Shown: positions 43,293 to 55,700 of the stretch, piece after piece
Layout of the letters: every line of letters begins with the position of its first letter
How positions within the stretch are numbered: position 1 is the first letter of the stretch
Assembly: GCF_037392515.1 (NCBI RefSeq)
Contig: NC_090292.1
Location: 47,729,747 to 47,793,746, forward strand
Source of the DNA: Haliotis asinina
Lineage: Eukaryota; Mollusca; Gastropoda; Lepetellida; Haliotidae
Direction: 5' to 3'
DNA: 64,000 nucleotides
Notes under the pieces: model-generated
Database searches by the model: none
The model's input: only the letters and a program-made list of their open reading frames with translations
What the model was told of the DNA's origin: nothing
Made by a program: the position numbers and the translations under genes

Positions 43293-44858
43293 TGTTTGAT
43301 AGTGTTTACAAAATCCTGTTTCAAGTAAGGTCTTCATGAAACGCCCACACAAATGTTTAACGCTCAGCCACAACACACACATCCCTGAATTCTTCACAGA
43401 TTTAAACAAGCAGATGGCTGGTGGGTTTTTTTTTCTTAAGCGTGAAAACAGTGTTGATGATATTAGCTCTTTAGATGCCGATGACATAGTTTTGATAATG
43501 TAAATCCAAGGTTTGAAAAGTGAACGTTGTGCGAGAATCTCCTTATCCTGGATGTACACAGAAATGTAGAATATTATATTTCCTATCTGTTGGTATAAAT
43601 ACATAAGCGACTCCCTTCAGGGTTTGAGAAATAGACACTGCTAAATGTTATTCAAAATTTCCCCTGTTTTAACTGTGCACCGATTAAGACACCCTGCTAT
43701 GTTTTTGGAACTTGCCATCTTTACAAAAAGTATGAAAAATTCAGCCTGATGTCTGAACGACATACATTATACCTTAATATTAAAGATGAAGTGTAAAACT
43801 ATTCCAACACAAAGCTTCACAGTGTGAGCGGATACTTTTTGGTAGTTTCACAATATATAAGAAAAGATGCCAATGTACTACAGGAGAAAGCATGCCATAG
43901 CGATTTGGATGGTCCTATCCGATACATACGCTATTTTTGTCGATTCCCGTGTGCTCTTGTTTCTGTAGATGTATTTGGACTGATTGGGAATCATTAAGAA
44001 AAGTGAATGAAATAGCGTTTGTTCCGCTACCCGCTCCTTCTAGATGACCGGCTTACAACTTTACTTTATTGCCAGTCTTGTAGGCCAATACATTTTCCAG
44101 GGGTATATTTTCACCATGTCTTTGACTACGGGCAATATTTCGAAAAGTAGTTTACAATTGTGAAAATTAGATGATATTTGTGTGTTTAACAGCATGATCA
44201 ATCAGACCGTAACTTCCACAGATCATCTGGCAGATCCTTTTCTCTAACACTAAACGTGGTTGGTCTAGACAATTCTTGCAGTCATCAAGTCGCATATGTT
44301 AAATTTGCCGTTGCACATGTTTACTTTTCACAAGGAGAATTACAAATCCCCTGTTCACACTGAAGAGGAATATGAAGAATATGTAGAGACCATTCTTGCT
44401 AAAGACACTGACCATTCTGACTTTCCATGGCCGTGGAACTAAATGAATCAACGGAGGCCACCAAGTTATGCTTTGAAAAATTTGCTTTTTGTATATGTTT
44501 AAGTTTACCTCACTAATTAATCTAATTATATTATTTTAACACTTTATCTCATTTTCCTGTTTTCTGATACAGGGCTGGATACATGTTAATAGGGCAAGCA
44601 ACGTTTTTTTCAGTAATCAGCCCTGTGGGTTTCCTGGGTTTTTTTAGGAGTTGCATACACTGTTATTAACAAAGTTCCTTCTTCAAACGAATTGAAATTT
44701 CCGAAAATAATACAACATTTTTAGTTGTTGTCATGCCATGTTCTGTGCATTTTGTGATGTCGGAAAAAGACGACACTGATTTCATGTTTAACCAAAACAT
44801 TTTGGACGCGTACCAAACCGCGCAAGTAAGGTGTAAATATCTCAAAGCTACTGAAATA
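43293..44858. other. No gene recognised, one small frame noted
   Basis: Mostly AT-rich without domains. See the separate entry for the 48-residue frame at 44296. Confidence 0.5.
44296..44442 (+). CDS. Small hypothetical frame, possible exon
   Basis: Reads MLNLPLHMFTFHKENYKSPV, then HTEEEYEEYVETIL and DHSDFPWPWN stop. A TTCTTGCAG acceptor lies at 44270-44278, and the frame is open from there (VIKSHM). The acidic EEEYEEYV helix looks protein-like, but I do not recognise a family and see no partner exon. Confidence 0.2.
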   Translation: MLNLPLHMFTFHKENYKSPVHTEEEYEEYVETILAKDTDHSDFPWPWN

Positions 44859-46278
44859 AACTCTCTCAAAAAGGAAACGCAACCCCTGTATTCAGATTTT
44901 CAAAATAGGTTTTATGTATGTTATATTTTTACACAGAAGTGTAGTTTAATGCTTATTTCGGGAAAAACACATGAAATGGCATTTCTGACTTTGCACAAAA
45001 AGACAAATGCACGTGCAATACATGAAAATGGCAGTTGATGTAAGGGAGTATAAAAGCTCGTGTGATTACGTATCTTATTCATTGACTTGTCGCCTAGAAG
45101 CAGCGTTAAAAATGCCACGATTGAGCAATGCTGACAGAAATATCGCCATTGGTCGTCTTCAAGCTGGCGAAAGTTTTGGAACTGTTGCACGTCACTTTAA
45201 CGTTCATAAAACAACGATATCTCGACTTTGGAACCGCTACACTAACTTTAATTCGACAAACGACCGCCCCAGAAGTGGTAGACGAAGAATCACGACCCAC
45301 GCTCAAGATCGGTACATCCGGGTCCATCATCTACGCAATCGTCATGCCCTACCAACGGTGACAGCCACACAGATACCCGGATTGAGGAGGGTGTCAGCTC
45401 AAACAGTCAGGAACCGTCTGAAGGAAGTGGGTTTACGTGCTCGTAGACCTGTACTGCGCCCCCTACATCGACGCCAACGACTCAGGTGGTGCCGAAACGT
45501 AGAGACATGGACCTTACAAAACTGGAGGCGCATCTGGTTTTCAGATGAATCCCGTTTCCTTTTGCAACGTCACGACGGAAGACAGCGTGTGTACAGGAGA
45601 CAGCGCCTGTCTGCATAAGACAAGTGGACAGATTTGGCGGAGAGGGCATAATGGTATGGGGAGCCATCTCCTATAACCAGAAATCGAACTTAGTGATCGT
45701 TCAAGGCAACCTGACAGCCCAGCGCTATATCAACGACGTGTTGCAGCCTCACCTTCTCCCAGTTATTGATCGACAGAGACAGATTTTTCAACATGACAAC
45801 GGCCGGCCTCATACCGCACATGCAACAGTGAACTTTCTGCAGAATTCTAACGTAAATGTCCTGCCATGGCCATCTAAATCTCCCGATCGAACACCTATGG
45901 GACACCCTCGATCGTCGCGTACGTCAACGTCAGCCTGCGTCGCAGACGCTACAACAGCTCTCTGTTGCATTGCAGGAGGAGTGGAGAGCTATTCCACAAG
46001 AAAACATCCGCCGACTTTTTCGTTCCTGTCCAAGGAGATGCCGTGCAGTGATTGAAGCTCGAGGGACCCATACGAGATACTGAGGAAAACGCCTCCTGGT
46101 GACAAACTGGGGTCTATGAAATGGCGTTTGATTTGAACATTTCAAACATGATTATATCAGTTATCAGTTTGCCAAATATCAGACCTGAGTCTTCACAAAT
46201 AAAAGAGCTGTGTTGTCCCAAATCTTAGAAATAAAATTGTCAAAACACGAGGGTTGCGTTTCTTTTTTGAGAGAGTTT
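44859..46278 (+). mobile_element. Tc1-like DNA transposon with TIRs and TA target
   Basis: Terminal inverted repeats of about 27 bp (left AACTCTCTCAAAAAGGAAAC then GCAACCC; right GGGTTGCGTTTC...TTGAGAGAGTT) are each flanked by TA (44857-44858 and 46279-46280). The arms differ by one or two bases and the transposase has few lesions, so it is a fairly young insertion. Confidence 0.85.
45112..46083 (+). pseudogene. Tc1-like transposase, two frameshifts
   Basis: Starts MPRLSNADRNIAIGRLQAGE with paired helix-turn-helix regions (VARHFNVHKTTISRLWNRY; TATQIPGLRRVSAQTVRNRL) and a GRPR-like hook (PRSGRRR). The catalytic acidic residues are visible: D in IWFSDESRF, D in FQHDNGRPHTAHA, E in IEHLWDTLDRRVR. 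Frame 1 runs to about 45617, frame 3 then carries the middle, and a third frame from about 45885 carries the end (EARGTHTRY). Length and domains are otherwise complete. Confidence 0.85.
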
Positions 46279-46352
46279 TATTTGATATCCTACATATCCT
46301 GCCTGGACCGATCCCTATTTGTGCTCTGACCCAAACCTTTTTTTTTAATTTT

Positions 46353-46358
<6 letters not shown>

Positions 46359-46402
<44 letters not shown>
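46359..46402. repeat. (TC)n microsatellite
   Basis: About 22 uninterrupted TC units just outside the Tc1-like element. Confidence 0.95.
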
Positions 46403-46405
<3 letters not shown>

Positions 46406-46894
46406 GCTGTACTTTATTTGATTTCTTCAAGATGATAAAATTTAATAACTGACGATCTTCACCTTTATGAACCCAAATCGCTCCTACCCAAGGAACGAAA
46501 AGGCGCGCTTGACAGTAAAGGACCTTAAATTGGTACCTAAATGTAGAAACAGAACCATTCCACATAAACTGGAACCATTAACAATGATTCATGATGAAGC
46601 CATGTGCCCATGTAAAAAACTCTTTACTCTGTATCACGTTAAACTGACATCATGCATATCATCACTTAGTGTGCGCTATGAATATATTATTGAGACAGTT
46701 TACGTAAATGGTGTTTATATGTCGAAAGATGAAACATTTCGTTTGCCATATCTGACAGCATCGTAACTTACCAACTGTTTTACCTATCTCTGCATACATG
46801 TGTTACATGTATATATCTCAAAGGGTACAGCTGCTCGTGGTCGCGTAGCATTTGATAAGTTGATTAGTGGCGCGTGTATCCAATTAATTTTTTT

Positions 46895-46943
46895 TGTGTG
46901 TGTTTTTTTTTTTTTTTTTTTTTTTTGGGGGGGGGGGGGGGGT
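46895..46943. repeat. Poly(T) followed by poly(G)
   Basis: A T tract interrupted by GTGTGTG, then about 23 T and about 16 G. A similar T-then-G arrangement occurs at 29440-29489. Confidence 0.9.
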
Positions 46944-47082
46944 TGTAACATTTTTGTTGTCAGACGGGAACTTGAAACTTGTTCAATATATCTAATGATG
47001 TACCTCCATTATCCTAGTATTTATAATTTGGTCAATTTAAGTCAAAACTATTCTAATGACAGCAACAGATGACATTCACTGG

Positions 47083-47262
47083 GTTGGCGGCGGTCTGTAA
47101 ATAATCGAGTCTGGATAAGACAATCCAGTGATCAACGTCATGAGCATCGATCTACTTGACTGGGTTGTGATGACATGCGTCAGCGAGCTTGACTACCTGA
47201 TCCCGTTTGTCACCTCTTACAACAAGCATAAGTTGCTGAAGACTAATGTAACCCCGATCTTG
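47083..47262 (-). mobile_element. SINE1, both ends truncated
   Basis: Contains GGCGGCGGTCTGTAAATAAT, CGAGTCTGGA, GAGCATCGATCTAC and CGTCAGCGAGCTTGACTACC; the (TCAC) tail is missing. Confidence 0.7.
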
Positions 47263-48744
47263 TTCCCGGTAAAATGGGGAGTATGGAAGGTAATGGTTGT
47301 TAAGACTTTGCAGGGTATTATCTCATTTCAGGATACTCTTCTGTACGGCATAACGGCAAAGGTGAATACAAAATCCTAATCAAAACACCTGAAGAGAAAT
47401 ACTTCTGTATTTGTGGAACACAATGTTACGGAGTATATTTTTGTTTCTGTCATCAGATGTATGAAGAAACTATGAAACGGAAAGCTATATACGAACATTT
47501 GAAATAACCGTGATAGGATAACAAGGGAAGCCGATAGTTAATTAGTGCTAAACTGGTAGGATGGATGGGCAAATGGAAGTCAGGGATTGTTCATCCAGGC
47601 ATGAGTGATGAGACAACAATGGTGGCATTTAACAAGGGAAATGACAATAGAGAAATATAAGCCAGGAATTAATCCAGGCCTTGTTAAACTTTTGACAGGT
47701 TTTCAAAACACTCATTCAGCAAAAGTACTCTCGGTTTCTGGAGTTGCAAGTTGAAAGATTAATTACAAAATTGCCATAGAATTTGAAAGCATATGCATTT
47801 TATTCTATGCGACTAAAACAAATGGTGATGACATGCACAGGCAGGGCAGAAATAAGGTAAATTTCACTTTCGCCCTTTATCGCTTTCTCGCTTTCTCAAC
47901 TGTCCGTATCGCTTTCTCACTCTATTGCTTTATCACTTTCTCGTCTTGTGCTCTCGCGTTCTCGTCTCGTGTTATCGCGTTCTCATTTTGTGATATGGCT
48001 TTCTCACTTTCTTGCATCCAAATTTTAAAGAGAGAAAGCGATGGCCCAAATCAGCCACCATACCTCAAGGAAATAAATTCAAAGTGGCGAGCTGGCCTGT
48101 TTATTGAAGGTATTTGTTAAGTTTTGGTGAAGTGACAGCCCCGGTAAACTTAAAATCATCCAGCCACATATCATATCAACTGCATGTACTTCAAAGCAAA
48201 TGGCTGAAATACCACAGTCAGTATAAATGTGGGAAGGACTTCCTCCCGTATCCTCTTTTGAATTTCATTCTAGTCAAATCATATGACTGGAATATCTATA
48301 TTCCTCATTTGATAAGGGTGAGTTTTAAGATGTGTCTTGAATTATACCTGAGCGTAACTAAACGTATCCAACTTCTAAAAACGACATTCAAAGAAATTGT
48401 TTCCCATCGTTAAAGTTCGCGGGTGGAAGTCTTACCATTTAGATATGTCTGAACGTGAATGTCATAAGCTCTGGTCTCATCGTATTGATCTGTAGACGTT
48501 AGTTGAAATCAATGCCGTAGTTTCTTCAGAGGGGTTTGCTGTCTGTCTGCATCAGTACATGGTTCTCCCTGTCTTAAACTGATACTCATTGAATGTGCCA
48601 TACTGCGACATCTAATGCTGAATGTGCATCTTTTGACCAGTATTATTTATCCAAGTACACCTGCCATCTACATCATAAGTACAACCATGACAGTACTATA
48701 ACATAAGCCATGTGACCAGTGAGTCAAAATGAACGCATTTGGTC
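47263..48744. other. No gene recognised; CGCTTTCTC-rich patch
   Basis: 47865-48015 repeats (T/C)CGC(G/T)TTCTC(A/G)-like words irregularly. Open frames over it are low complexity. Elsewhere nothing was recognised. Confidence 0.5.
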
Positions 48745-49545
48745 TTCGACAGGCAGAAATCACTGCCAGGGTGGTTGCTGTCTTTTGTTCAAATTCTAAT
48801 ATAATCTGAATTTATTTGCATAGTATGGCTATATAGACAGTATTCCATCTGCATTCACTCAATTCCGGTGTGAAAATGCATGAGATGCATAGTACCCGGC
48901 CTTGCAAGTTGCCCATTCTGTCGTGAAGTTTTTGGTCTCCGACAAGTAAACATCTCTTTGATTGTTCTTTCTGGATTTTTCCAAATTTTAATAGAATTGA
49001 AATTCATTTGAATAGTGTAACTATATAGACAGTAGTCCATCTAAATTCACTCAATTCTGGTGTGATAACCTATTACAAGTACAGTACCCTGCCTTGCAAG
49101 TTGACCCATTCTGTCTTGAAATGCCACAATTTTAGTCTTCTACGGGAATGTTCAGGGATGTTACTGGCTTTTGTTCAAATTCTGATAGACTTGGAATTTA
49201 TTTGCATAATGTAGTTATATAGATAGTGCCCCATCTAAATTCACTCAATTATCGTGTGAAAAACTATGACAACAGTGCCCGGCCTTGCACGATGACCCAT
49301 TCTGTCTTAAAATGCCAAAATTGTGGTCCTCGACCGGCAGAAATCACTTGCTGGATAGACGCTGACTTTTGTTTAAATTTTAACAAAATTGGAATGTATC
49401 TGCATAACGGACAGTAGTCCATGTCAGGCAGAAGTCACTGTCAGGGTATCTGCTAGCTTTTATTCAAATTCTGGTACAATAGCAATCCATCTAAATTCAA
49501 TCAATTCTGGTGTAACAGTCTACGACAAGCACATCACCCGGTCTT
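48745..49545. repeat. About 190 bp satellite, about 4 diverged copies
   Basis: The landmark CATCTAAATTCACTCAATTC recurs near 48848, 49037, 49230 and 49487. Other shared words are GGCAGAAATCACT, CTTTTGTTCAAATTCT and CCCGGCCTTGCA. Units are 70-85 percent alike by eye, and the last is shortened. A SINE1 follows directly. Confidence 0.8.
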
Positions 49546-49552
49546 GAATAAT

Positions 49553-49829
49553 GTGACCCGTGAAGGTCCCGGGGTAGAATAGGCCTTCAGCGACCCATGC
49601 TTGCCATAAAAGGCGACTATGCTTGTCGTAAGAGGCGACTAACGGGATCGGGTGGTCAGGCTCGCTGACATGGTTGACACATGTCATCGGTTCCCAATTG
49701 CGCAGATCGATGCTCATGTTGTTGATCACTGGATTGTCTGGTCCAGACTCGATTATTTACAGACCGCCGCCATATAGCTGGAATATTGCTGAGTGCGGCG
49801 TAAAACTAAACTCACTCACTCACTCACTT
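49553..49829 (+). mobile_element. SINE1, full-length reference copy
   Basis: Begins GACCCGTGAAGGTCCCGGGG and TAGAATAGG. It has a 22 bp tandem duplication (ATGCTTGCCATAAAAGGCGA / ATGCTTGTCGTAAGAGGCGA) and the GATCGATGCTCATG and GTCCAGACTCGATTATT segments. It ends GAATATTGCTGAGTGCGGCG, then TAAAACTAAACTCACTCACTCAC. Confidence 0.85.
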
Positions 49830-50840
49830 GAATAATGTCGCTGATCCCGTGACTTGGCAAATCGAACGCTCAGGGTAATGTAACTATTTTTCAGTATATA
49901 ACTCCCTTTGAAAAAAAAATCCTCCTCGCCTACATTAATACGTGAAAATTCGGAGGAAACAAGTGCCAGTTGTTCAACTCCAAATGGAATAACATACACA
50001 TACCCTTGACGCTCTTACCGGCGACTGCACCAAGGTTCAGGTACAGTGGTCATGACGTCATCATCGCCTGTTCTGACGTCACGGGATTCCAGCCGTCTGA
50101 GGGCGTGCTTTGATTATTCTGGCGCAGTGATGGGGCCGTGCTCACAAGTCGATGCTGTAAGCTTGGTTTCGAAGTGTCCCACATAGCGCTATATTTCTAC
50201 TCAACTCAACACTATTATTTGCAATTTGTCGTTATATGGTAGATAAATCGTCATGTAGCATAATATTTTCGAAACATTACTGTGACATTTTGTAACAACT
50301 TCGTTTTTTTAAAAAACATATCTATGATTACGTGTAGCCTTTAAAATACGTTTCACAACTGTTAAAATGTTATGAAGAAATTCTAATTATTTTTTGTTAC
50401 ATTTAACAAAAACATTCTGGACACTACCAAATTGTACAAATAAGGAGTGGAACATTGAATCCTACATCATGTGTTAATTGTGTTTTAAATTGTCGAAATT
50501 TTAATCTAACTCTTGCATCAGTATTTTCATTCAAGAAAACCTTTCTTGTTAATAGAAAAAAATTGACGAGGGAGGAACACATTATCATTTGTTTCTCTAA
50601 GATATTCAGCTCGGAAAGCTTAGCACATATTTATGAGTTATAGATTAAGTACCTCTCGCTCTTACAGACTCTTATAGTGGACAAATGGATGATTAGCTAA
50701 TATATTAAACATGCTACTCACACCCACTTACTCACTCACTCACTCTTACATTTCAACCTCAACGATACGATATTATGCAACATATTCAGTTCCCCGCCTC
50801 TCTCTGTCTCTCTGTCTCTCTGTTCTTGTACATTTTCCAG
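49830..50840. other. No gene recognised
   Basis: A TGACGTCATCATCGCC...TGACGTCACG pair of CRE-type palindromes lies at 50050-50085. There is a CT-rich tract at 50797-50825, before the exon at 50841. Confidence 0.5.
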
Positions 50841-50963
50841 GTCGACCTCACCAACACGCTCGTGCAGCATAGCGGCTTCCATGTGAGCAATGCCAGTCTC
50901 TATGCTATTTATACCCTAGGTCACTGTTACCTATACACACTCAACATACAACTTGTCTTGTAG
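50841..50963 (+). pseudogene. Orphan terminal exon copy 2, fibrinogen-like hint
   Basis: A good acceptor (CT-rich tract, ACATTTTCCAG) precedes VDLTNTLVQHSGFHVSNASL, then YAIYTLGHCYLY and a TAG stop. It has the same length and frame as 12985-13107, with about 70 percent residue identity by eye. No partner exons were seen. It could be the last exon of an unseen gene or a dispersed exon copy. Confidence 0.35.
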
Positions 50964-51689
50964 TTTAGCACTGCATGTGTATCACCATATAAAGCACAGG
51001 CTCTGAGCTACTGATATTGACAGGTTTGTCGGCAGTCTGTGCGCTACTCTTTACTAAATTCACTTCGAGGCTGCTTTGTTTGAAACATGTTGGGAAGTTT
51101 TATCAAATCATTATCTCGACGATGTAAACAGGACGACTTCACAGAAGAAATGTGCCCCAAATACTTGATCTGTTTCGCTGATGTCTGAGATGTTTCTTTA
51201 ACAGTTCAGTGAAGCAGGATGTTCTTAAAGTACATTGGAATAGTGAAACATTTAACACATGGCACACATATGTAGTACAATAGATATGATTCAACATCCT
51301 ACAGTATTAAGGCATTTGTGTGCTGCCAGATTAGCACATCTGTGACTAAAACCCGACAGCGGAATACCTGCATCACAGACTTTATTATAGTCTGTTTGCA
51401 TTAAAAACGCACCGATTAATTTTACTTTAAACAAAAATGTAAATGGAATAAAGCGAAAACAATATGGCGAATCCCAATAATAATTCTCAGAACTGCACTT
51501 TACTTAGTTGGGTGAACTTAGTCAAGCGTGTAACAAACGATCATAGTTTCAAATCGCTTCATTACAACTACTGCGCTTTCCCCTTTATAAAACACACCAC
51601 TAAAACGATAGCCGTGCACCTGATACACGGCCTCAGTACATGGACGACAAAGCCAGGACCCCATGATCACGCGTCGTAGGGGGTTACAT

Positions 51690-51930
51690 GAGGATGAATA
51701 CACTCTACCCTGGCCAGTATTAAGCCCAGATCTGAACCATTTCCGCGATGTGTTGGACATTATTGGACGGGGAATGCTGGTACGGAACCGTCGAGTAAAG
51801 AATCTACTTGGAGGCATACCTGCATGCTGAGTGGTTGTTGTTGACCCGAGAACAGATCCGACATCTGACTGCAGGCATGTCGGGTGGAATGTGTCATTCG
51901 GGTATGTGGCGAGTCCACCCGGTACTGATT
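51690..51930 (+). pseudogene. Tc1-like transposase C-terminal remnant
   Basis: Reads TLPWPVLSPDLNHFRDVLDI, then IGRGMLVRNRRVKNL. This matches the P-W-P-x-x-SPDLNPIEHxWD box that carries the last acidic residue in Tc1-like enzymes; here the IEH is changed to FRD. It belongs to a different subfamily from the element at 44.9 kb. Confidence 0.6.
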
Positions 51931-52754
51931 AATCTCACTTAACTAATACACTCGTGTCTTCTAGGAACTTGTGCGTGTGGCAATGTCAATGTCAATGCAG
52001 TTTTATACATTGTGATAACATGACGTAATTGCTATTACATTCTAACCACAGCTAAGCAAGATTTCGTTCCTGTTTTAATTTTCAGATAGAACAAGTCTAT
52101 ATGGATGACAGCTTCCTTAATTCTAGAGCACGACGTTTCGATACAGGTTCTTGTGTCGTTCATTGCCAGGTGGTTTTTCTATCAGATGACATTTGAATGT
52201 CCGTGCATTTACGGCCTTTGCGGGGGTGCCAAGCATTTTGTTTTGTTTTCATGTCTCTGGGCGATACACAAAATGCGCATCAAATTGTTGAAAATGTAAT
52301 CGGAAGAATAGGGAGATTGTTGTTTAGCAGGTCTTCACCTCACAGAAATTGCCTAATACATAGGATTCTGGGGTATTCTTTATATGCAGATATTGTTTGT
52401 ACATAGTTATGAGATGTAGGTGATCAGAGTGACTCTCACTATCTGTGTATAGTTATAGTTTTAATGTTTCCGCTGTACGTGAGAGACGGAGCCATAGAGG
52501 GTAATAATTACCACCGTGTTTCTTCGTGTTTGCATCATGGAGTGACGGAAACTCCTGCGTAACGGAAACACCTGCACTAGTGTATTGTGTTTGAACGATG
52601 GAATCAAATATGCTGCTCTTGTCTTTCAGCACCCTTGTTTTTTTGTAGTAGTTGTTTTTGTTGTTTGTATCACTGGTTCATTTCACTTAACCCCAACGAA
52701 TACTAAACCAGCTGTTTAACTACAAGTTTCTAACGTTCTTTCCTTCATATGTGG
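51931..52754. other. No gene recognised
   Basis: No domain, repeat or splice pattern could be named. Confidence 0.5.
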
Positions 52755-55700
52755 TTTAAGTGAGCGAGTGAGTGAGTTAATATTTAACGTCACATCGGCA
52801 ATATCTCAGCCTTATCATGACGAGAACATTTAATACTGAAATGAAATATGTGTCTATTATAAAACCTGGCAACGAAGGACAGTAAAACAACTAGAATATC
52901 ACAGAGTAGAATATAAAGCTATTAACTATACCTAAAACAATTTATTTATCTATAGAGGACAATACAATAGAAAAAATGGGCTATAGATTGCTAACAACTG
53001 AAGCTAGGTCACCATACTAGGGACTATGGGGACTTTAGGTACCTTTGCTACCTGCATGGATCCTAGCTGGATTTACATCATCCCCTCAGCCGTCAGCAAT
53101 TCGGGAAATCTAGCCATTCAGTAAAAGAACACTTATTCTACGATTTAAAACCTGGCAGACTTAAATTTACATCGAATGTTTGGGGACTTACGTACCCTCT
53201 CGGGAGGACAATAATTTTACGATACATCAACCTCCTTCGAGGGTACAGCCACTAACAATCTCAGTTACTAATCTAAACTACCAATAATAATAAAAAATAT
53301 TTATTTACAGTTCATTCAACTCATCCAATTCTTTTAAAAATGCAATAATTAAATGAGAACTGATGTTAGTAAAAAGATCCTTCATACTACGTGATTTAAA
53401 ATAGGTACCCCTTGTGATGGAATACTCAACGCAATCAAGCAAGACATGCTTGACCGTGATTCTTTCAGCATAAGGGATACAAAATGGAGGATCCTCACCT
53501 TTCAAAATGTATTTATGCGTATACCTGGTGTGACCAATACGACATCGTCTCATAATGACCTCTTTAAATCTGGACTGACAACCCATGTAGGTGTAACCAA
53601 TATATCGATTATTTCATGGGTGCCCCACTTCTTTTGCATCAGACCACGGACATAAGATCTAATGTTAGCTTTATAATCAGTGTATGGAATAAGAAGTGGT
53701 GTCACAGATTTGTTGAGTGCTGCTTTGGCAGCAAGATCGGCCATCGTGTTCCCAGTAACACCACCGTGGCTGGGTAACCAACAGAAGACGATGTCGTATT
53801 GGCCAGTAGCAAGATCATTATACAATTCAATATTTTCAGTTAAAAGTGGATGTTTACAAGAAATATTTTTAACAGCCTCATGGCAAGAAAGAGAGTCTGA
53901 ATAGATTATATACTGTTTATGTTTAGGGTGTCTTTGAATATATTTAAGAGCCGTTAATATGGCATTAACTTCAGCTGTAAATAAAGAACTGCTATCTGGA
54001 ATTCGAGAAGATATTGTTCTGGATCCAATGACAGTGGCACAAGCCACTTCGCCACCGTCCTTGGACCCATCTGTAAATAAGGATTCATAATTGCTATATT
54101 TATGTTTTGATTATATTCTTCTTTATATTGTAATTCATTAGTTTCATTTCTAAAAATGTACTTAATGTCAAGTCAAACTGTGGCCCAACCAATTGCCTAG
54201 GAGGAGAAGAAAGGAGACGGGAAGGAGCTATATTATTCAGCTCAATGCCGGCAACAGAAATAAATGGTTTTATTCTTAAACCAAGAGGCAGAAAAAGAGA
54301 AGATTTCTTATTGTATAAATCCTCATAGAGAGGATTGTAAACACAGTTATAGGCAGGGTTTGACTCATTCGAATATAGTTTTCTTACATACTGTAAAGCT
54401 AATTTCTTACGGCATTGTTCAAGAGATGGTTCATCAGCCTCACTGCACAGGCTGTGAACAGGTGAAGTTCTAAAAGACCCAAGACAAAGTCTTAGACCTT
54501 GATGATGGACATGATCTAATAGTAATAAGTTGCTCTTGCAGGCTCCACCATATATAATTGAGCCTAAATCAAGTTTCGAACGAACAAGTGATCTATATAG
54601 GTGTAGGAGGGTAGCTTGATCAGCTCCCCATTTTGTATTAGAAACGACTTTTAATAAATCGAGTGCCTTCAGGCATTTAGTTTTTAGGGATTTGATATGC
54701 GGAAGAAAGGTTAAATGGGAGTCAAAAATCAGACTTATGAACTTGGCCTCCTGTACAACTTTGATAGGAGCGCCATTTAAAAACAGTCCTCGGTCCTTAT
54801 GTGGTTCGTTTATTCTACAGAAATGGATACAATTAGTTTTCGACTTAGAAAATTTAAAGCCGTTTTCAAGACACCACTTATTTATTTTGTTTAAGTACAA
54901 CTGCAGTTGGCGTTCAATGGAATGCATATTTCTACCCCGACAAGGAATGTCAAATCATCCACGAGAAGTGATCCATCAATTGAATCATTTAAAACCTTTG
55001 CTCAACTATTGATCGTGATGTTAAACAAAGTAACAGACAAAATCCTGCTTTGTGGGAAACCGTGATCTTGATTGTAATAATCGGATAGGGTAGAACCTAC
55101 TGGGACTTAAATTGTCTCTCGTTTAAAAATGCGGATAAAATTGAGGCAAAAGGCCTCGCAATCCAAAATCATGTAGATCTCTTAAGATACCATGTTTCCA
55201 TGTAGTGTCATATGCTTTTCCGAAATCGAAAAAGGCTGACACTGCATGTTGTTTGTTTACTATGGCATTCTTAACGAATGATTGCAGTGGCACTAAATGA
55301 TCAATGGTACTACGATTTTTAAGGAAACCACATTGGATATTGGTGAGTAAATTATTGGATTCCAGGTACCAAGTCAATCTATTATTGACCATGTGTTCCA
55401 TGGTTTTGCAAACACAGCTAGTCAGAGAAATAGGTCTATAATTTGAAGGATCGGTATGATCACGTCCCGGCTTAGGTATGGGTACAATTATCGCATCACG
55501 CCAGGATGAAGGGAAGTTACTAGAGGTCCAAATGTCATAAAAGATGCTTAATAATGTTTCTAAACACAAGTTCTGGTAAATGTTTCAGGAGTTGATAATA
55601 GATATTGTCACTCCCTGAAGCAGCATCATGAGCTTGTTCAAGTGCAGTGTGCAGCTCAGGAATAGAGAAGATTTCATTGTAATCTTCCCCGTTATCTGAA

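Noticed and set aside
46467-46766. 99-codon frame MNPNRSYPRN...
   Set aside because: No domain, no homologous copy in the window and no splice or poly(A) context; could be chance.
47833-48120. 95-codon frame rich in AFS
   Set aside because: It is the translation of an irregular CGCTTTCTC-rich patch, with no recognisable domain.
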